Assembly: GCA_946885645.1 (NCBI GenBank)
Contig: CAMPGU010000115.1
Span: 1 to 12,164 of the forward strand
Length of the DNA stretch: 12,164 nucleotides
Origin: an uncultured Haloferula sp.
Lineage (GTDB): Bacteria; Verrucomicrobiota; Verrucomicrobiae; Verrucomicrobiales; Akkermansiaceae
Direction: 5' to 3'
The notes below the pieces were generated by a model. It was given only the letters and a program-made list of their open reading frames with translations, did not search any database and was not told the DNA's origin. Below, one piece after another: positions 1 to 8,311 of the stretch. A program made the translations under genes and the position numbers. The stretch's first letter is position 1, and each line of letters starts with the position of its first letter.

Positions 1-356
1 TCATGATCCAGGGCGGCGATCCGACAGCGACCGGAACCGGCGGGCCGGGCTACAAGTTCGGCGACGAATTCGACCCTTCCTTGAAGCACAACAAGCCCGG
101 GATTTTTTCAATGGCGAATGCAGGCCCGGGAACCAACGGCAGCCAATTCTTCATCACCCACGTGCCCACGCCTCACTTGGACGGCAAGCACTCCGTCTTC
201 GGCGAAGTGACCAAGGGTCAGGATGTCGTTAACAAAATCGTGAAAGGTGACAAGATCACCAAGATCGAGGTACTCGATTCCACCGATGCGCTTTTCGAGG
301 CCCAGAAGGCCAACCTTGAAAAGTGGAATGCTTCCCTCAAGTCTATCGGCAAATAA
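1..356 (+). CDS. Peptidyl-prolyl cis-trans isomerase, cyclophilin type (3' part, 5' end outside window)
   Basis: This enzyme catalyses cis-trans isomerisation of Xaa-Pro bonds during protein folding. The visible 117 codons cover the second half or more of a cyclophilin domain. Counting from the Met at base 3, they show the MIQGGDP core with TGTGGPG, then [18 protein letters not shown] with the catalytic-site Gln-Phe-Phe, then [11 protein letters not shown]. The position of human CypA Trp121 is His (GKHSVFG), as in many bacterial cyclophilins. After the domain, a charged helical tail of about 30 residues ends in [11 protein letters not shown]. The frame is open to the left edge and bases 1-2 fit the end of a Phe codon (FMIQGGDP is the usual family sequence), so the Met at base 3 is internal and not the start. 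Whether there is a signal peptide cannot be seen. A strong terminator follows 18 bases after the stop, so the gene ends its transcription unit. Confidence 0.95.
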   Translation, partial: MIQGGDPTATGTGGPGYKFGDEFDPSLKHNKPGIFSMANAGPGTNGSQFFITHVPTPHLDGKHSVFGEVTKGQDVVNKIVKGDKITKIEVLDSTDALFEAQKANLEKWNASLKSIGK

Positions 357-373
357 GCCCTTGGATCTCAACG

Positions 374-406
374 AGCGCGACCCTTACAGGGGTCGCGCTT
401 TTTATT
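374..406 (+). terminator. Rho-independent terminator after the cyclophilin gene
   Basis: A perfect 10-bp stem, AGCGCGACCC (374-383) with GGGTCGCGCT (390-399), encloses a 6-base loop and is followed by a T-rich tail (TTTTTATT from 399). It sits 18 bases after the cyclophilin stop and about 110 bases before plsY, so it separates the two units. The stem is GC-rich and the U tract is short but clear. Confidence 0.9.
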
Positions 407-515
407 ACCCGCAGGGCGCCTGTCGTCCTGCCAAGCTCCTCGAAATCCGGAGTCTGCGGAGCAATCGGCCTCCGTAGGTGACATCGGCCCTGCTTTGCTC
501 TACTCAGACGCCCAC

Positions 516-1253
516 ATGCAGCTCTGGCTCTGCCCGCTCTTCGCTTTCCTGCTCGGCTCAATCCCCTTCGGCCTCTTTATCGCGAGGGCGAAGGGCATCG
601 ACATCCGGCAACACGGCTCCGGCAATATCGGAGCAACGAATGTTTTGCGCGTGGTCGGCAAGAAGCACGGCATCATCTGCCTGATCCTTGATGCCTTGAA
701 GGGCTTCGTTCCCGTCGTCATCGCGTTGAATCTCGTCCAAATCGACGGTCGGCACCTGCAGATTCCGGTGGCCTTTCTTGATGCGTGGGCGGTCAAGCTT
801 CCGGCCGTGGATGCGGTCAAGGCGCAGACCGTCCACATCGTCACGGCCCTATTCGCCGTGCTGGGCCACAATTACTCGCCATGGGTAGGCTTCAAAGGGG
901 GGAAGGGAATCGCCACTTCGGCCGGAGTGCTGCTCGCGCTGATGCCCTTCGCCGTGCTCCTTCTTATCGTGATCTGGCTGCTGCTTTTCTCCGTCACGCG
1001 TTACGTGTCGGTTGCCAGTATCGGCGCGGCGGCGGCTTTGCCGCTTCTCACGCACATGGGAGCGCGTTTTCATCACATTAATAATGATAAGAGTCTGCCA
1101 ACACTGTGGGAGGCCGGCACTTGGAACAAACCGCTCTTTGTCTTTTCCGTCATCATCGCGGCGCTCGCCATCTGGAAGCATCGCGCCAATATCCAGCGGC
1201 TCATGAAGGGAACCGAGAGCCGCTTTCAACGGAAGAAGAAGGCGGTTTCCTGA
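516..1253 (+). CDS. plsY: Glycerol-3-phosphate acyltransferase PlsY (acyl-phosphate dependent)
   Basis: PlsY is a polytopic membrane enzyme that transfers an acyl group from acyl-phosphate (made by PlsX) to sn-glycerol 3-phosphate, giving lysophosphatidic acid. The three family motifs are present: SGNIGATNVLR at about residues 35-45, GHNYSPW..FKGGKGIATSAG at 117-137, and TRYVSVASI at 161-169. The usual ending HRANIQRLMKGTE is at 222-234. Hydrophobic segments alternate throughout. I take ATG 516 as the start because MQLWLCPLFAFLLGSIPFGL matches the family N-terminus. A TTG at 495 would add seven residues that do not. No Shine-Dalgarno is visible. At 245 residues it is longer than the common 195-215. 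The extra length is a segment near 78-105 and another near 180-205, both predicted loops. gpsA follows after 32 bases and makes its substrate. The 109 bases between the upstream terminator and this start presumably hold its promoter, but I see no convincing -35/-10 pair. Confidence 0.95.
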   Translation: MQLWLCPLFAFLLGSIPFGLFIARAKGIDIRQHGSGNIGATNVLRVVGKKHGIICLILDALKGFVPVVIALNLVQIDGRHLQIPVAFLDAWAVKLPAVDAVKAQTVHIVTALFAVLGHNYSPWVGFKGGKGIATSAGVLLALMPFAVLLLIVIWLLLFSVTRYVSVASIGAAAALPLLTHMGARFHHINNDKSLPTLWEAGTWNKPLFVFSVIIAALAIWKHRANIQRLMKGTESRFQRKKKAVS

Positions 1254-1285
1254 AATCTGCCCGTTCCTAGACTCCTACCGGTTTC

Positions 1286-2296
1286 ATGCCCGACATCCCT
1301 TTTTCCTCCGCCGCCATCCTCGGCACAGGCTCCTTCGGCACTGCTCTCGCACGGTTGCTCGCGCCAAAGCTCGATAGGGTGGAAATGATCGGCAGGGATG
1401 AGGCCGTCGCCGCGAGCATCAACTCGACGCGACACAATTCCCGCTACCTCGCCGGAATCGATCTTCCGGAGAACATCAGAGCGACCACCGAGCTCGGGGT
1501 GGCGGCGGACCACCCGCTGGTCCTTTTCTGCGTGCCCACCGCGGCCACCCGCGAGACGGCGGACGTCCTCGCCGGCCATGGGCTCCCGCGGGAGACGGTG
1601 ATCCTTTCCTGTGCCAAAGGAATCGAGCGGAACACCGGCGAGCGCATGAGCGAAATCCTGCGTGAAAAACTGCCGGAGAATGCCGTGGCCGTGCTATCCG
1701 GACCCAATCACGCGGAAGAAATCGCCGCCTGTCTTGCCACCTGCGCGGTGATCGGCACGGAGGACGAAGTGCTGGCCCGGCGGCTACAAGAACTCTTCAC
1801 CACGCCCCATTTCCGCAGCTACACCAGCGACGATCTCGCCGGCATCGAGCTCGGCGGCGCGATCAAGAACGTCTATGCGATCGCGGCCGGAATCGCGGCC
1901 GGCTTGGGTCTCGGGGACAATGCAATCGCCGCGCTCGTCACCCGTGCGCTCGCGGAAATGACCCGGCTCGGCATCCGCCTCGGCGGTCGCGTGGAGACCT
2001 TCGCGGGTCTCTCCGGTGTGGGCGATCTCATCGCCACCTGCTTCTCGGAGCACTCGCGCAACCACCGGGTCGGTCTCGCGCTGGGAGCAGGCAAATCCTT
2101 GGAAGAAGCGACATCCTCCCTCGGCATGGTAGCCGAAGGCGTGCCGAATACCCTTTCGATCCACGAGGTCGCGCAGAAGGTAGGCGTCCGCACGCCCATC
2201 ATCGATGCGGTCCATGCAATTCTCTACCGCGGGATGCCCGCCGCCCGCGCCCTCCATGAACTTCTCAACCGCGACCCGCGTCCCGAAAACGACTGA
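1286..2296 (+). CDS. gpsA: Glycerol-3-phosphate dehydrogenase [NAD(P)+]
   Basis: GpsA is a cytoplasmic enzyme that reduces dihydroxyacetone phosphate to sn-glycerol 3-phosphate, the backbone of phospholipids. The N-terminal Rossmann fold has the GxGxxG signature GTGSFG at residues 13-18. It is followed by FCVPT (81-85), SCAKGIE with the conserved Lys near 111, and SGPNHAEEIA at 139-148. The C-terminal helical domain has the GGAIKNVYAIAAGIAAGL stretch with the catalytic Lys at 194 and GLSGVGDLIATC at 241-252. Length (336) is normal for the family. ATG 1286 places the nucleotide-binding loop at the expected distance. It lies 32 bases after plsY and 3 bases before the dedA-like gene, so the three are probably co-transcribed. 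The gene pair plsY-gpsA couples supply and use of glycerol 3-phosphate. Confidence 0.97.
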   Translation: MPDIPFSSAAILGTGSFGTALARLLAPKLDRVEMIGRDEAVAASINSTRHNSRYLAGIDLPENIRATTELGVAADHPLVLFCVPTAATRETADVLAGHGLPRETVILSCAKGIERNTGERMSEILREKLPENAVAVLSGPNHAEEIAACLATCAVIGTEDEVLARRLQELFTTPHFRSYTSDDLAGIELGGAIKNVYAIAAGIAAGLGLGDNAIAALVTRALAEMTRLGIRLGGRVETFAGLSGVGDLIATCFSEHSRNHRVGLALGAGKSLEEATSSLGMVAEGVPNTLSIHEVAQKVGVRTPIIDAVHAILYRGMPAARALHELLNRDPRPEND

Positions 2297-2299
2297 CCG

Positions 2300-2968
2300 A
2301 TGAAGGAAGCCATCGATTTCATCCTGCACTTCCAGGAGCACCTGGAGGGCTTCACCCGCAGCTACGGGGCCTTGGTTTACGGGCTGCTGTTCCTGATCGT
2401 CTTCTGCGAGACGGGCTTGGTCGTCACCCCTTTCCTGCCGGGAGATTCCTTGATTTTCGCGGTGGGAGCCTTGGCTGCGAATCCCGAGTTCAATCTGAAC
2501 ATCTGGCTTGCCGCTTTCATTCTTCTCGCCGCGGCGATCCTGGGAGACACCGTCAATTACTTCATCGGCAAGAAATGCGGCCAGTGGATGATGCGGAAGT
2601 TTCCCCGCATCGTGAAGCCCGGGCACATTGCAAAAACCAACGAGTTCTTCACCCGCTACGGCGGCAAGACCATCATTCTGGCGCGCTTCGTTCCTATCGT
2701 CCGCACCTTCGCCCCCTTCGTCGCCGGTTCGGGAGAGATGAGCTACGGACGCTTCATGTCCTTCAACGTGATCGGTGCGATCCTATGGGTCGGCCTCATC
2801 CTGCCCTGCGGCTGGTTCCTCGGGAACCAGCCGGTGGTGAAAGAAAACTTCGAGTTGGTGGTGCTCGGGATCATCGTCATTTCGGTGCTGCCGATGGTTT
2901 GGGAAATCGCCCGGGCGAAGCTCAAGGGTAGGCAGGCGGCTCGGGTGGAGCCGAGCGGCGATACCTGA
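2300..2968 (+). CDS. DedA family membrane protein
   Basis: DedA (SNARE-associated/VTT) proteins are inner-membrane proteins needed for membrane homeostasis. Some family members move undecaprenyl phosphate or phospholipid across the membrane, and I cannot tell which applies here. The 222-residue protein has family landmarks: FCETG with Glu37, PFLPGDS with Asp49, LGDTVNYFIGKK at 81-92, and ARFVPIVRTFAPFVAGSG at 128-145 with Arg129 and Arg135. These acidic and arginine positions correspond to those essential in E. coli YqjA/YghB. Hydrophobic spans lie near 24-44, 51-60, 66-85, 155-175 and 186-205. The C-terminus is short, basic and then acidic. The start is three bases after the gpsA stop, which implies translational coupling, and the neighbours fit a lipid-related job. 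It converges with parE, with 20 bases between stops and no hairpin there. Confidence 0.93.
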   Translation: MKEAIDFILHFQEHLEGFTRSYGALVYGLLFLIVFCETGLVVTPFLPGDSLIFAVGALAANPEFNLNIWLAAFILLAAAILGDTVNYFIGKKCGQWMMRKFPRIVKPGHIAKTNEFFTRYGGKTIILARFVPIVRTFAPFVAGSGEMSYGRFMSFNVIGAILWVGLILPCGWFLGNQPVVKENFELVVLGIIVISVLPMVWEIARAKLKGRQAARVEPSGDT

Positions 2969-2988
2969 TCCTCCCGCGGACGCTTCCC

Positions 2989-4839
2989 TTACGCCACCTC
3001 CTGCCGGTCCACGTCCACCCGGAGATTCCCGATGATGAATTCCTGCCGGTCGGGCGTGTTCTTGCCCATGTAGAAGGCTAGGAGTTCCTTGGTCCCCTTC
3101 CCTTCCTCGAATTCCACGGGATCGAGACGCATATCGGGACCGATCATGAATTGGAATTCATCCGGCGAAATTTCGCCAAGGCCCTTGAAGCGCGTGATCT
3201 CGGCGGACTTGCCCAGCTTGCCGAGCGCCCGTTCCTTTTCCAGCTCGTCGTAGCAGTAGATCGTCTCCTTTTTGTTCCGCACGCGGAAGAGCGGCGTCTG
3301 GAGGATGAAAAGATGGCCCTCCCGGATCACCTCAGGGAAAAATTGGAGGAAGAACGTCAGGAGTAGCAGGCGGATGTGCATGCCGTCCACGTCGGCATCG
3401 GTCGCGACCACGACCCTGTTATAGCGCAGTTCCTCGATCCCGTCTTCGATGCCGAGCGCTGCCTGGAGCAAGGCGAACTCCTCGTTTTCATAAACGATCT
3501 TCTTCGCCAGTCCGAAGGTGTTCAAGGGCTTGCCGCGCAGCGAAAATACCGCCTGCGTTTCCACGTCGCGGCTTTTCGTGATGGAGCCGGAGGCGGAGTC
3601 GCCCTCGGTGATGAAGAGGGTGCTGTCCAAGCGCTGCTTGTGCTTGGAGTCGAGGTGGGCACGGCAATCGCGCAGCTTCTTGTTGTGCACCTTTGCCTGG
3701 CGGGCGCGCTCGCGGGCCATCTTCTGGATGCCCTTCATGTCCTTGCGCTCCCGCTCCGCCGCCTGGATTCGCTTCTGGATCGCCTCCGCCACCTTAGGGT
3801 GCTTGTGGAGGTAGTTGTCCAGGTGCTGCTTGAGGAAATTTCCCACGAAGGTGCGGATCGACTCGCCGTCCGGGACCATCGCGGCGGAACCGAGCTTGGT
3901 CTTCGTCTGTGATTCAAAGACGGGCTCCACGATCCGCACGCAGACAGCGGCCTCGATTCCCGCGCGAATATCCGCCGGGTCATACTGCTTCTTGTAGAAG
4001 CCGCGCATCGCATTCACCAGGCCTTCGCGGAAGGCCTGCAAGTGCGTGCCGCCTTGGGTCGTGTTCTGGCCGTTGACGAAGGTGTAATATTCTTCGCCGC
4101 TCTCCGCCGTATGGGTAAAGGCGATCTCGATGTCCTCGCCCTTGAGGTGGATGGGATCGTAGAGAGCCTCGCTCTCCATCTCCTCCCGCAGCAGGTCCAG
4201 CAGGCCGTCCTTCGATCTGAACTTCTTGCCGTTGAAGATGATCGTCAGCCCGGGGTTCAGATAGGAATAATAGCGGCACATCTTCTCCACGATGGCCTCC
4301 TTGAACTTCGCTTTCGCCGGGAAAATCGTGCGATCCATCTCGAAGGCCAACCGGGTGCCGGAGGGCGCCTCTTCCTTCCGCGGATGCTTCATGTCCTCCG
4401 TGACAACCCCCTTCGAGAACTCGATCGCCTTCGTCTGGCCGTCGCGCCAAGCCTGGATCTCGAAAAAACTGGCGAGGGCATTCACCGCCTTGATGCCGAC
4501 GCCGTTCAGGCCGACGGATTTCTTGAAGGCCTCGCTGTCGTACTTCGCGCCGGTATTGATCTGCGCGGCGCAGTCGTAGAGCTTGCCCAGCGGGATGCCG
4601 CGGCCGAAATCCCGCACTTCCACACGGCCCTCGTCGTCGATCTCCACGCGGATCTCCTTGCCATAGCCCATGATATACTCGTCGATCGAGTTATCGATGA
4701 CCTCCTTCAGCAGGATGTAGATGCCGTCGTCCGGAGAAGACCCGTCACCCAGCTTCCCGATGTACATGCCGGGGCGGAGGCGGATGTGTTCGCGCCAATC
4801 GAGGGACTTGATATCGGCTTCGGTGTATTCGGCTGCCAT
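2989..4839 (-). CDS. parE: DNA topoisomerase IV subunit B (ParE; GyrB-like)
   Basis: This is the ATPase subunit of a type IIA topoisomerase. With ParC it would decatenate replicated chromosomes in the cytoplasm. The GHKL ATPase has [10 protein letters not shown] with Glu46 and Asn50, DFGRGIP at 77-83 and the lid [14 protein letters not shown] at 110-123. The transducer has [12 protein letters not shown] near 259-270 and the QTK loop at 311-313. The TOPRIM fold has EGDSASGS from Glu412, the metal triad DADVD at 481-485, and RFKGLGE at 550-556. At 616 residues it lacks the large TOPRIM insertion of proteobacterial GyrB. The N-terminal region [20 protein letters not shown] is typical of Bacteroidota-type ParE, so I prefer ParE over GyrB. 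parC is not adjacent: the convergent dedA-like gene lies downstream. The kinase gene ends 97 bases upstream. Only a weak GAAAGA precedes the ATG. Confidence 0.9.
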   Translation of the reverse strand: MAAEYTEADIKSLDWREHIRLRPGMYIGKLGDGSSPDDGIYILLKEVIDNSIDEYIMGYGKEIRVEIDDEGRVEVRDFGRGIPLGKLYDCAAQINTGAKYDSEAFKKSVGLNGVGIKAVNALASFFEIQAWRDGQTKAIEFSKGVVTEDMKHPRKEEAPSGTRLAFEMDRTIFPAKAKFKEAIVEKMCRYYSYLNPGLTIIFNGKKFRSKDGLLDLLREEMESEALYDPIHLKGEDIEIAFTHTAESGEEYYTFVNGQNTTQGGTHLQAFREGLVNAMRGFYKKQYDPADIRAGIEAAVCVRIVEPVFESQTKTKLGSAAMVPDGESIRTFVGNFLKQHLDNYLHKHPKVAEAIQKRIQAAERERKDMKGIQKMARERARQAKVHNKKLRDCRAHLDSKHKQRLDSTLFITEGDSASGSITKSRDVETQAVFSLRGKPLNTFGLAKKIVYENEEFALLQAALGIEDGIEELRYNRVVVATDADVDGMHIRLLLLTFFLQFFPEVIREGHLFILQTPLFRVRNKKETIYCYDELEKERALGKLGKSAEITRFKGLGEISPDEFQFMIGPDMRLDPVEFEEGKGTKELLAFYMGKNTPDRQEFIIGNLRVDVDRQEVA

Positions 4840-4867
4840 GGGGAAATCTTTCGGGAATCCTGAGGAA

Positions 4868-4916
4868 TCCCGGCCCGGGTGGCAAGTGCCGGAAGCCGCG
4901 GGTCTTGGGGCCGGGA
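4868..4916 (-). repeat. Inverted repeat between kinase and parE
   Basis: TCCCGGCCC (4868-4876) is perfectly complementary to GGGCCGGGA (4908-4916). The 31-base spacer contains a second short hairpin, GGCA-AG-TGCC (4881-4890). It lies in the 97-base gap after the kinase stop and 28 bases before the parE start, and in the minus-strand RNA it would form a branched stem. There is no U tract on either side, so it is not a standard terminator. It may end the kinase transcript weakly, act as part of a parE leader, or be a chance product of high GC. Confidence 0.45.
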
Positions 4917-4936
4917 AGCGGGCCTGACTCCAGCCT

Positions 4937-7321
4937 TCACCTCACTGCCGCCCGCATTTCATCCCAACGCCGCTTGAAGGCCGGATAACGCGAGGCCAGC
5001 ACGTTGGCGGCTTCCTTGGCCCGTTCGGGATCTCCCGCCAGCAGATCGAAGGCGATTGCCTGCTCGTGCCGCCTCAGGCGCTCCAGTTCGCTGGTCTCAT
5101 CTCTCACCAGCGATCGGTGGAGTTCGATCACGCTCTCCGGGGAGAGCTCCGCCCACGAAACCTTGCGGGGATGCCCGGCAGAATCCAGGGCGTTCACCCC
5201 TCCCTGACGAGACCCCGTGATTTTCGGCAACTTCGTCGAATCCTTCATCTCGAGCGAAATGCCGGTGGCCGGGGATTGAAGTTTATCTTCCAGATCCCCC
5301 AGGAAGCCCTCCGCCGCTTCCACCAGTGAAAGGATTGCCGAGGTTTCCTCCTCATCCGACGGGGGAAATTCCCGCGACTTCAGGAGCGTCGCGGCATCCG
5401 TGAAACGACCTTCCGCTGCCGCCGTTCGCACCGCTTCGATGGGATCCTCCGGAGAATCGGGCGGTGCCGGCGATGTCCCGTCTGTCTCCGCAATTGGCGG
5501 TGCCGCCGGAGCCAGCAGGCGGGCCCGCTTTTCCAGATCAAGCTGCAGCGCACGGATGTCGTAGCGCGCCCGCCCCTTCGTCCTCAGGCTGGAGTGCACC
5601 GCGTGGAGTTCGTTGGCAAGGGCTTGGCAGGCCGCCGCGGTATCCGGCAGCGGGCCGGGATCGGCCGCCCGCAGCACCTCGTAGTCCACCAGATATCCGC
5701 CGATGATCCGCTTGTAAGGCTCCACCCAGGTATCCGCGCCCTTGGCATCCACTGCTGCCACGGCGTCCAAGTGAGGTTTGGCCAATTCCGGCAGACCTTG
5801 TTCCCAGCTCTTGAGGCCGTGAATCAGAGCCGCCATGAGAGCCGGTCCCGTCGGTGCCGGATCGCCGCTCGTCCGCACCACCGGGCGAAAATCCGTCACG
5901 CGGTCGAGCGTCGCGCCGAGAGCGTCCCTAACCGTGGGATCCACTTGGGCCTTGGCCAGATGATCGATCGCCGCCCGCGCCTCCTTCTTCGCCTCGCTCG
6001 TGCGGCCGTCCAAATAGCTCGCCACCACCGCCTCGCAGGCCGCCCACGAGCCGGTGGGCTCCATCACCCCCGGAGAATCACGCACCCCGGCGAAGAGCTT
6101 GCGGGCCGTCGTGTAATCCCCTTCCCGCAGCGCCGCGACAGCCTCCCGGTAGGTCGTCCCTGCGCGCACGCCCCCACCCTCAGATGCGCCCTTCTCACCG
6201 GCCGGTGAAACGACGCCCCCCATGCCTCGGGCTTCCGGAGAAGCCGGCCTCTGGCTACGGCCTACCCACCAGATTCCGAACGCCAACGCCGCCGTGACTG
6301 CGAGGGCCGCTGCTGCCAGCACGATTTTCTCCTTCTTCGCCGAATGCGACCCCTCCACGCGGCCTGCCGAGGCCTCCGCCGAGCTTCCGTTGGCCAAGCG
6401 CTGCCGGGCGGTATCGAGCGCCGAAATAAGATCGTTGTAAGAGCGGAACCGCTGTTCAGGACTGTGCGCCATCGCCCGGTCCACCGCGTTGCACGTATCG
6501 AGGCTCACCCAAGGAGCCACCTTTGCCAGCGGCAGCACGCGTCTCTTCGCCTCGCGCAGCTTGTTGGTGTCCATCGTTTCCTCGTCGCACGGCGGCTTGC
6601 CCGCCAGCGCGTGGTAGAGGGTCGCGCCAAAGGCATAGATATCGGAGCGGAAGTCTTCCGGTTGGCCCTCGATGGTCTCCGGCGGCACGTAGTAAGGGGT
6701 GGCCCAGATCTCCGAAGCCGTGGCTTTGCCCCCCTTCGTCACCAGTGCCAGACCGAAATCGACGATCTTTGCGTTGCCGGAGACATCCAGCAGGATGTTC
6801 CCCGGTTTCACGTCCCGGTGGATGAGACCCGCCGATTGTGCCGCCTTCAGGCCGTCCGCGATCTGGATGGCCAAAGGGAGCAATTCCGCCTCGGGGATCG
6901 ATCCCCGCTCGCGGATATGGTGCTCGTAGTGCCCGCCGCCCACCAACTCCATGGCGATGTAGAAGCGTCCGAAGGCCCGTCCGGTGGTAAAAACGCGGAC
7001 CACGTGGGGGTGGCTGAAAGAGGCCGTGATCCGCGCCTCCTCCTCAAAGGCACCGATTCTCCTCTCGTCGCTGCAGTATTCCTCATTGAGGATCTTCACG
7101 ACCACCTCGCGGTCCAAGGTGTTGTCGTGAGCGATGAAAACCACGCTCATCCCCCCGACTGCATGGCGTCGCAGCAGCGTGTAGGGGCCGAACTCCCGTT
7201 TTACCCGCGTGTGTTTCCGGCAAACCGGACACTCGACGTTTGAAAACGGCGCCAAGTGCGAAACGTCCATCGTCGCTCCGCAAGCGTGGCAATAGGCTAT
7301 TTCCGTTTCCCCCTCGGGCAT
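4937..7321 (-). CDS. Membrane-anchored Ser/Thr protein kinase with N-terminal C4 zinc ribbon
   Basis: This is a predicted Hanks-type kinase that phosphorylates Ser/Thr of unknown targets. Residues 1-40 form a zinc-ribbon-like unit with CHAC (11-14) and CPVC (31-34). The kinase domain (about 45-310) has Lys76 (VVVKIL), Glu95 in helix C, HRDVKPGN with catalytic Asp170, DFG at 188-190, PPE at 213-215 instead of APE, and SDIYAFG. The glycine loop reads AVGGMSVV, so the first and third Gly of GxGxxG are Ala and Ser. A single transmembrane helix (about 333-353) follows a Lys-rich stretch, leaving some 440 residues outside the cytoplasm. Part of these are helical and TPR-like (from about 390, [20 protein letters not shown]). 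Near the C-terminus a small unrecognised module includes [18 protein letters not shown]. No Shine-Dalgarno is visible. It lies 136 bases after cysH and 97 before parE; neither neighbour reveals its role. Confidence 0.92.
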   Translation of the reverse strand: MPEGETEIAYCHACGATMDVSHLAPFSNVECPVCRKHTRVKREFGPYTLLRRHAVGGMSVVFIAHDNTLDREVVVKILNEEYCSDERRIGAFEEEARITASFSHPHVVRVFTTGRAFGRFYIAMELVGGGHYEHHIRERGSIPEAELLPLAIQIADGLKAAQSAGLIHRDVKPGNILLDVSGNAKIVDFGLALVTKGGKATASEIWATPYYVPPETIEGQPEDFRSDIYAFGATLYHALAGKPPCDEETMDTNKLREAKRRVLPLAKVAPWVSLDTCNAVDRAMAHSPEQRFRSYNDLISALDTARQRLANGSSAEASAGRVEGSHSAKKEKIVLAAAALAVTAALAFGIWWVGRSQRPASPEARGMGGVVSPAGEKGASEGGGVRAGTTYREAVAALREGDYTTARKLFAGVRDSPGVMEPTGSWAACEAVVASYLDGRTSEAKKEARAAIDHLAKAQVDPTVRDALGATLDRVTDFRPVVRTSGDPAPTGPALMAALIHGLKSWEQGLPELAKPHLDAVAAVDAKGADTWVEPYKRIIGGYLVDYEVLRAADPGPLPDTAAACQALANELHAVHSSLRTKGRARYDIRALQLDLEKRARLLAPAAPPIAETDGTSPAPPDSPEDPIEAVRTAAAEGRFTDAATLLKSREFPPSDEEETSAILSLVEAAEGFLGDLEDKLQSPATGISLEMKDSTKLPKITGSRQGGVNALDSAGHPRKVSWAELSPESVIELHRSLVRDETSELERLRRHEQAIAFDLLAGDPERAKEAANVLASRYPAFKRRWDEMRAAVR

Positions 7322-7457
7322 GGCTGATCGTAACTACGCGCGTGCCGGGAGGAAACTTCATTTCCCTCGATATTCGCAGCCGGCGAAAAGCAGCGCTTTC
7401 ACGATGGAACCGCCGGGGGAGCCGGAGGTCGCGGCCGCCGCGCACGGGCTTGGCGCT

Positions 7458-8189
7458 TCAGATCTGGAAATCGGTGTTCCCGGAATCCAGATGCAGGCCG
7501 CATTCATACTTCTCGCCGTTGAACCGGGTATCCTCCGCGGAAAGCCCGTCCACGGCAGGCCGGGTGCTGTGCCAGTCCCCCATGGTCACGTAGCCTTCGG
7601 CTTCGAGCGGATGCCTGGGGAGGCTCCGGTCATGCATGTAAACCGAAATTTGGGCATCGGCCCAATCGAGGATCGGGTAAACCTTCAGCGTCTTCTTCTG
7701 CTGTTCCGCGAAGGGCCGTTCGACCCGGGTGCTGGACTGGCTGCGGCGCAAGCCGCTGATCCACACATCGGCGCCGGTCTCGCGCAGGGCCCGGTCCATC
7801 GGCTCGATCTTCGTGAGCACCCCGTACCTGTCCATGCCCTCCTTGCCCTGCTCCCAGAGCTTTCCCCAGAGAGCCTCGATCCGCGCGGCGGAGTGCGTGG
7901 GATGATAGACGCGCAGGTCCGTGCCAAGACGCTCCGTGAGCTCCTCCGCGTAGCGATAGGTCTCGGGAAAATGGTAGCCGGTATCGATGAATACCACCGG
8001 GATCTCCGGCGCGTTCCGGGCGATGAGATCGAGCATCACGGCGGCCTGCAGACCGAAGCTGGTCGAAGCGACCAGGCGTTTGCCATAGCGCTCGTGAAGA
8101 AGCCTGAGCCGGTCGCCGGCCTTGAGGCCTGCGAGTTCCGCCGAAAGCGCTTCGGCTTCAGTGGCAGTGGCGGTAGTGGAAATGGTCAT
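7458..8189 (-). CDS. cysH: Phosphoadenosine phosphosulfate (PAPS) reductase
   Basis: CysH reduces PAPS with thioredoxin or glutaredoxin to sulfite and adenosine 3',5'-bisphosphate in assimilatory sulfate reduction. The 243-residue protein shows the PP-loop STSFGLQAAV (42-51), DTGYHFPET (69-77), KIEPMDRAL (127-135), ISGLRRSQSSTR (144-155), MGDWHSTR (203-210) and the catalytic C-terminal ECGLH with Cys230. Cys230 is the only cysteine. The CC...CxxC set that binds the [4Fe-4S] cluster of APS reductases is absent, so this is the PAPS-specific form. I chose ATG 8189. A GTG at 8273 would add 28 unrelated residues that run through an intergenic palindrome. It follows cysI after 122 bases and is third in the cysJ-cysI-cysH order. 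No Shine-Dalgarno is seen. Confidence 0.95.
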   Translation of the reverse strand: MTISTTATATEAEALSAELAGLKAGDRLRLLHERYGKRLVASTSFGLQAAVMLDLIARNAPEIPVVFIDTGYHFPETYRYAEELTERLGTDLRVYHPTHSAARIEALWGKLWEQGKEGMDRYGVLTKIEPMDRALRETGADVWISGLRRSQSSTRVERPFAEQQKKTLKVYPILDWADAQISVYMHDRSLPRHPLEAEGYVTMGDWHSTRPAVDGLSAEDTRFNGEKYECGLHLDSGNTDFQI

Positions 8190-8213
8190 TTGGATAAACC
8201 GCGGTGAACGCGA

Positions 8214-8308
8214 GGAATGAGGTTGGTAGGGGAAACGGGAAGACGTGGCGGTAGTCCGGCCTAAGGCCGGCACCGCTGGTATCCGGTTTCCTGTTCCCGC
8301 GTCATTCC
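8214..8308 (-). repeat. Long imperfect palindrome between cysI and cysH
   Basis: Nested complementary segments share one centre near 8261-8263. They are GGAATGA (8214-8220) with TCATTCC (8302-8308), GGAAAC (8231-8236) with GTTTCC (8286-8291), GCGGT (8248-8252) with ACCGC (8272-8276), and the core CCGGCC-TAA-GGCCGG (8256-8270). Together they fill nearly the whole gap, ending 3 bases short of the cysI stop codon. The core hairpin alone is strong. No U run follows, so it is more like a REP-type or mRNA-stabilising hairpin than a terminator. The outer pairs could be partly fortuitous. Confidence 0.6.
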
Positions 8309-8311
8309 GGT

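Noticed and set aside
436..475. Small stems such as CGGAG (457-461) with CTCCG (470-474) upstream of plsY
   Set aside because: Five-base stems in GC-rich DNA are expected by chance and there is no U tract or known leader motif.
495..515. Longer plsY starting at TTG 495
   Set aside because: It adds seven residues before the typical PlsY N-terminus, uses a rare start codon and has no supporting ribosome site.
4854..4871. Direct repeat GGAATCC-TGA-GGAATCC upstream of parE
   Set aside because: Two 7-base copies only, near the parE start; too short to separate from chance, no operator known with this form.
7385..7400. Hairpin GAAAAGC-AGC-GCTTTC after cysH as a terminator
   Set aside because: The stem is short with a bulge and the transcript is not followed by a U tract; it is not convincing as a terminator, so none is called between cysH and the kinase.
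8190..8273. Longer cysH starting at GTG 8273
   Set aside because: The extra 28 residues have no similarity to CysH N-termini and are encoded by the intergenic palindrome; ATG 8189 gives the normal length.
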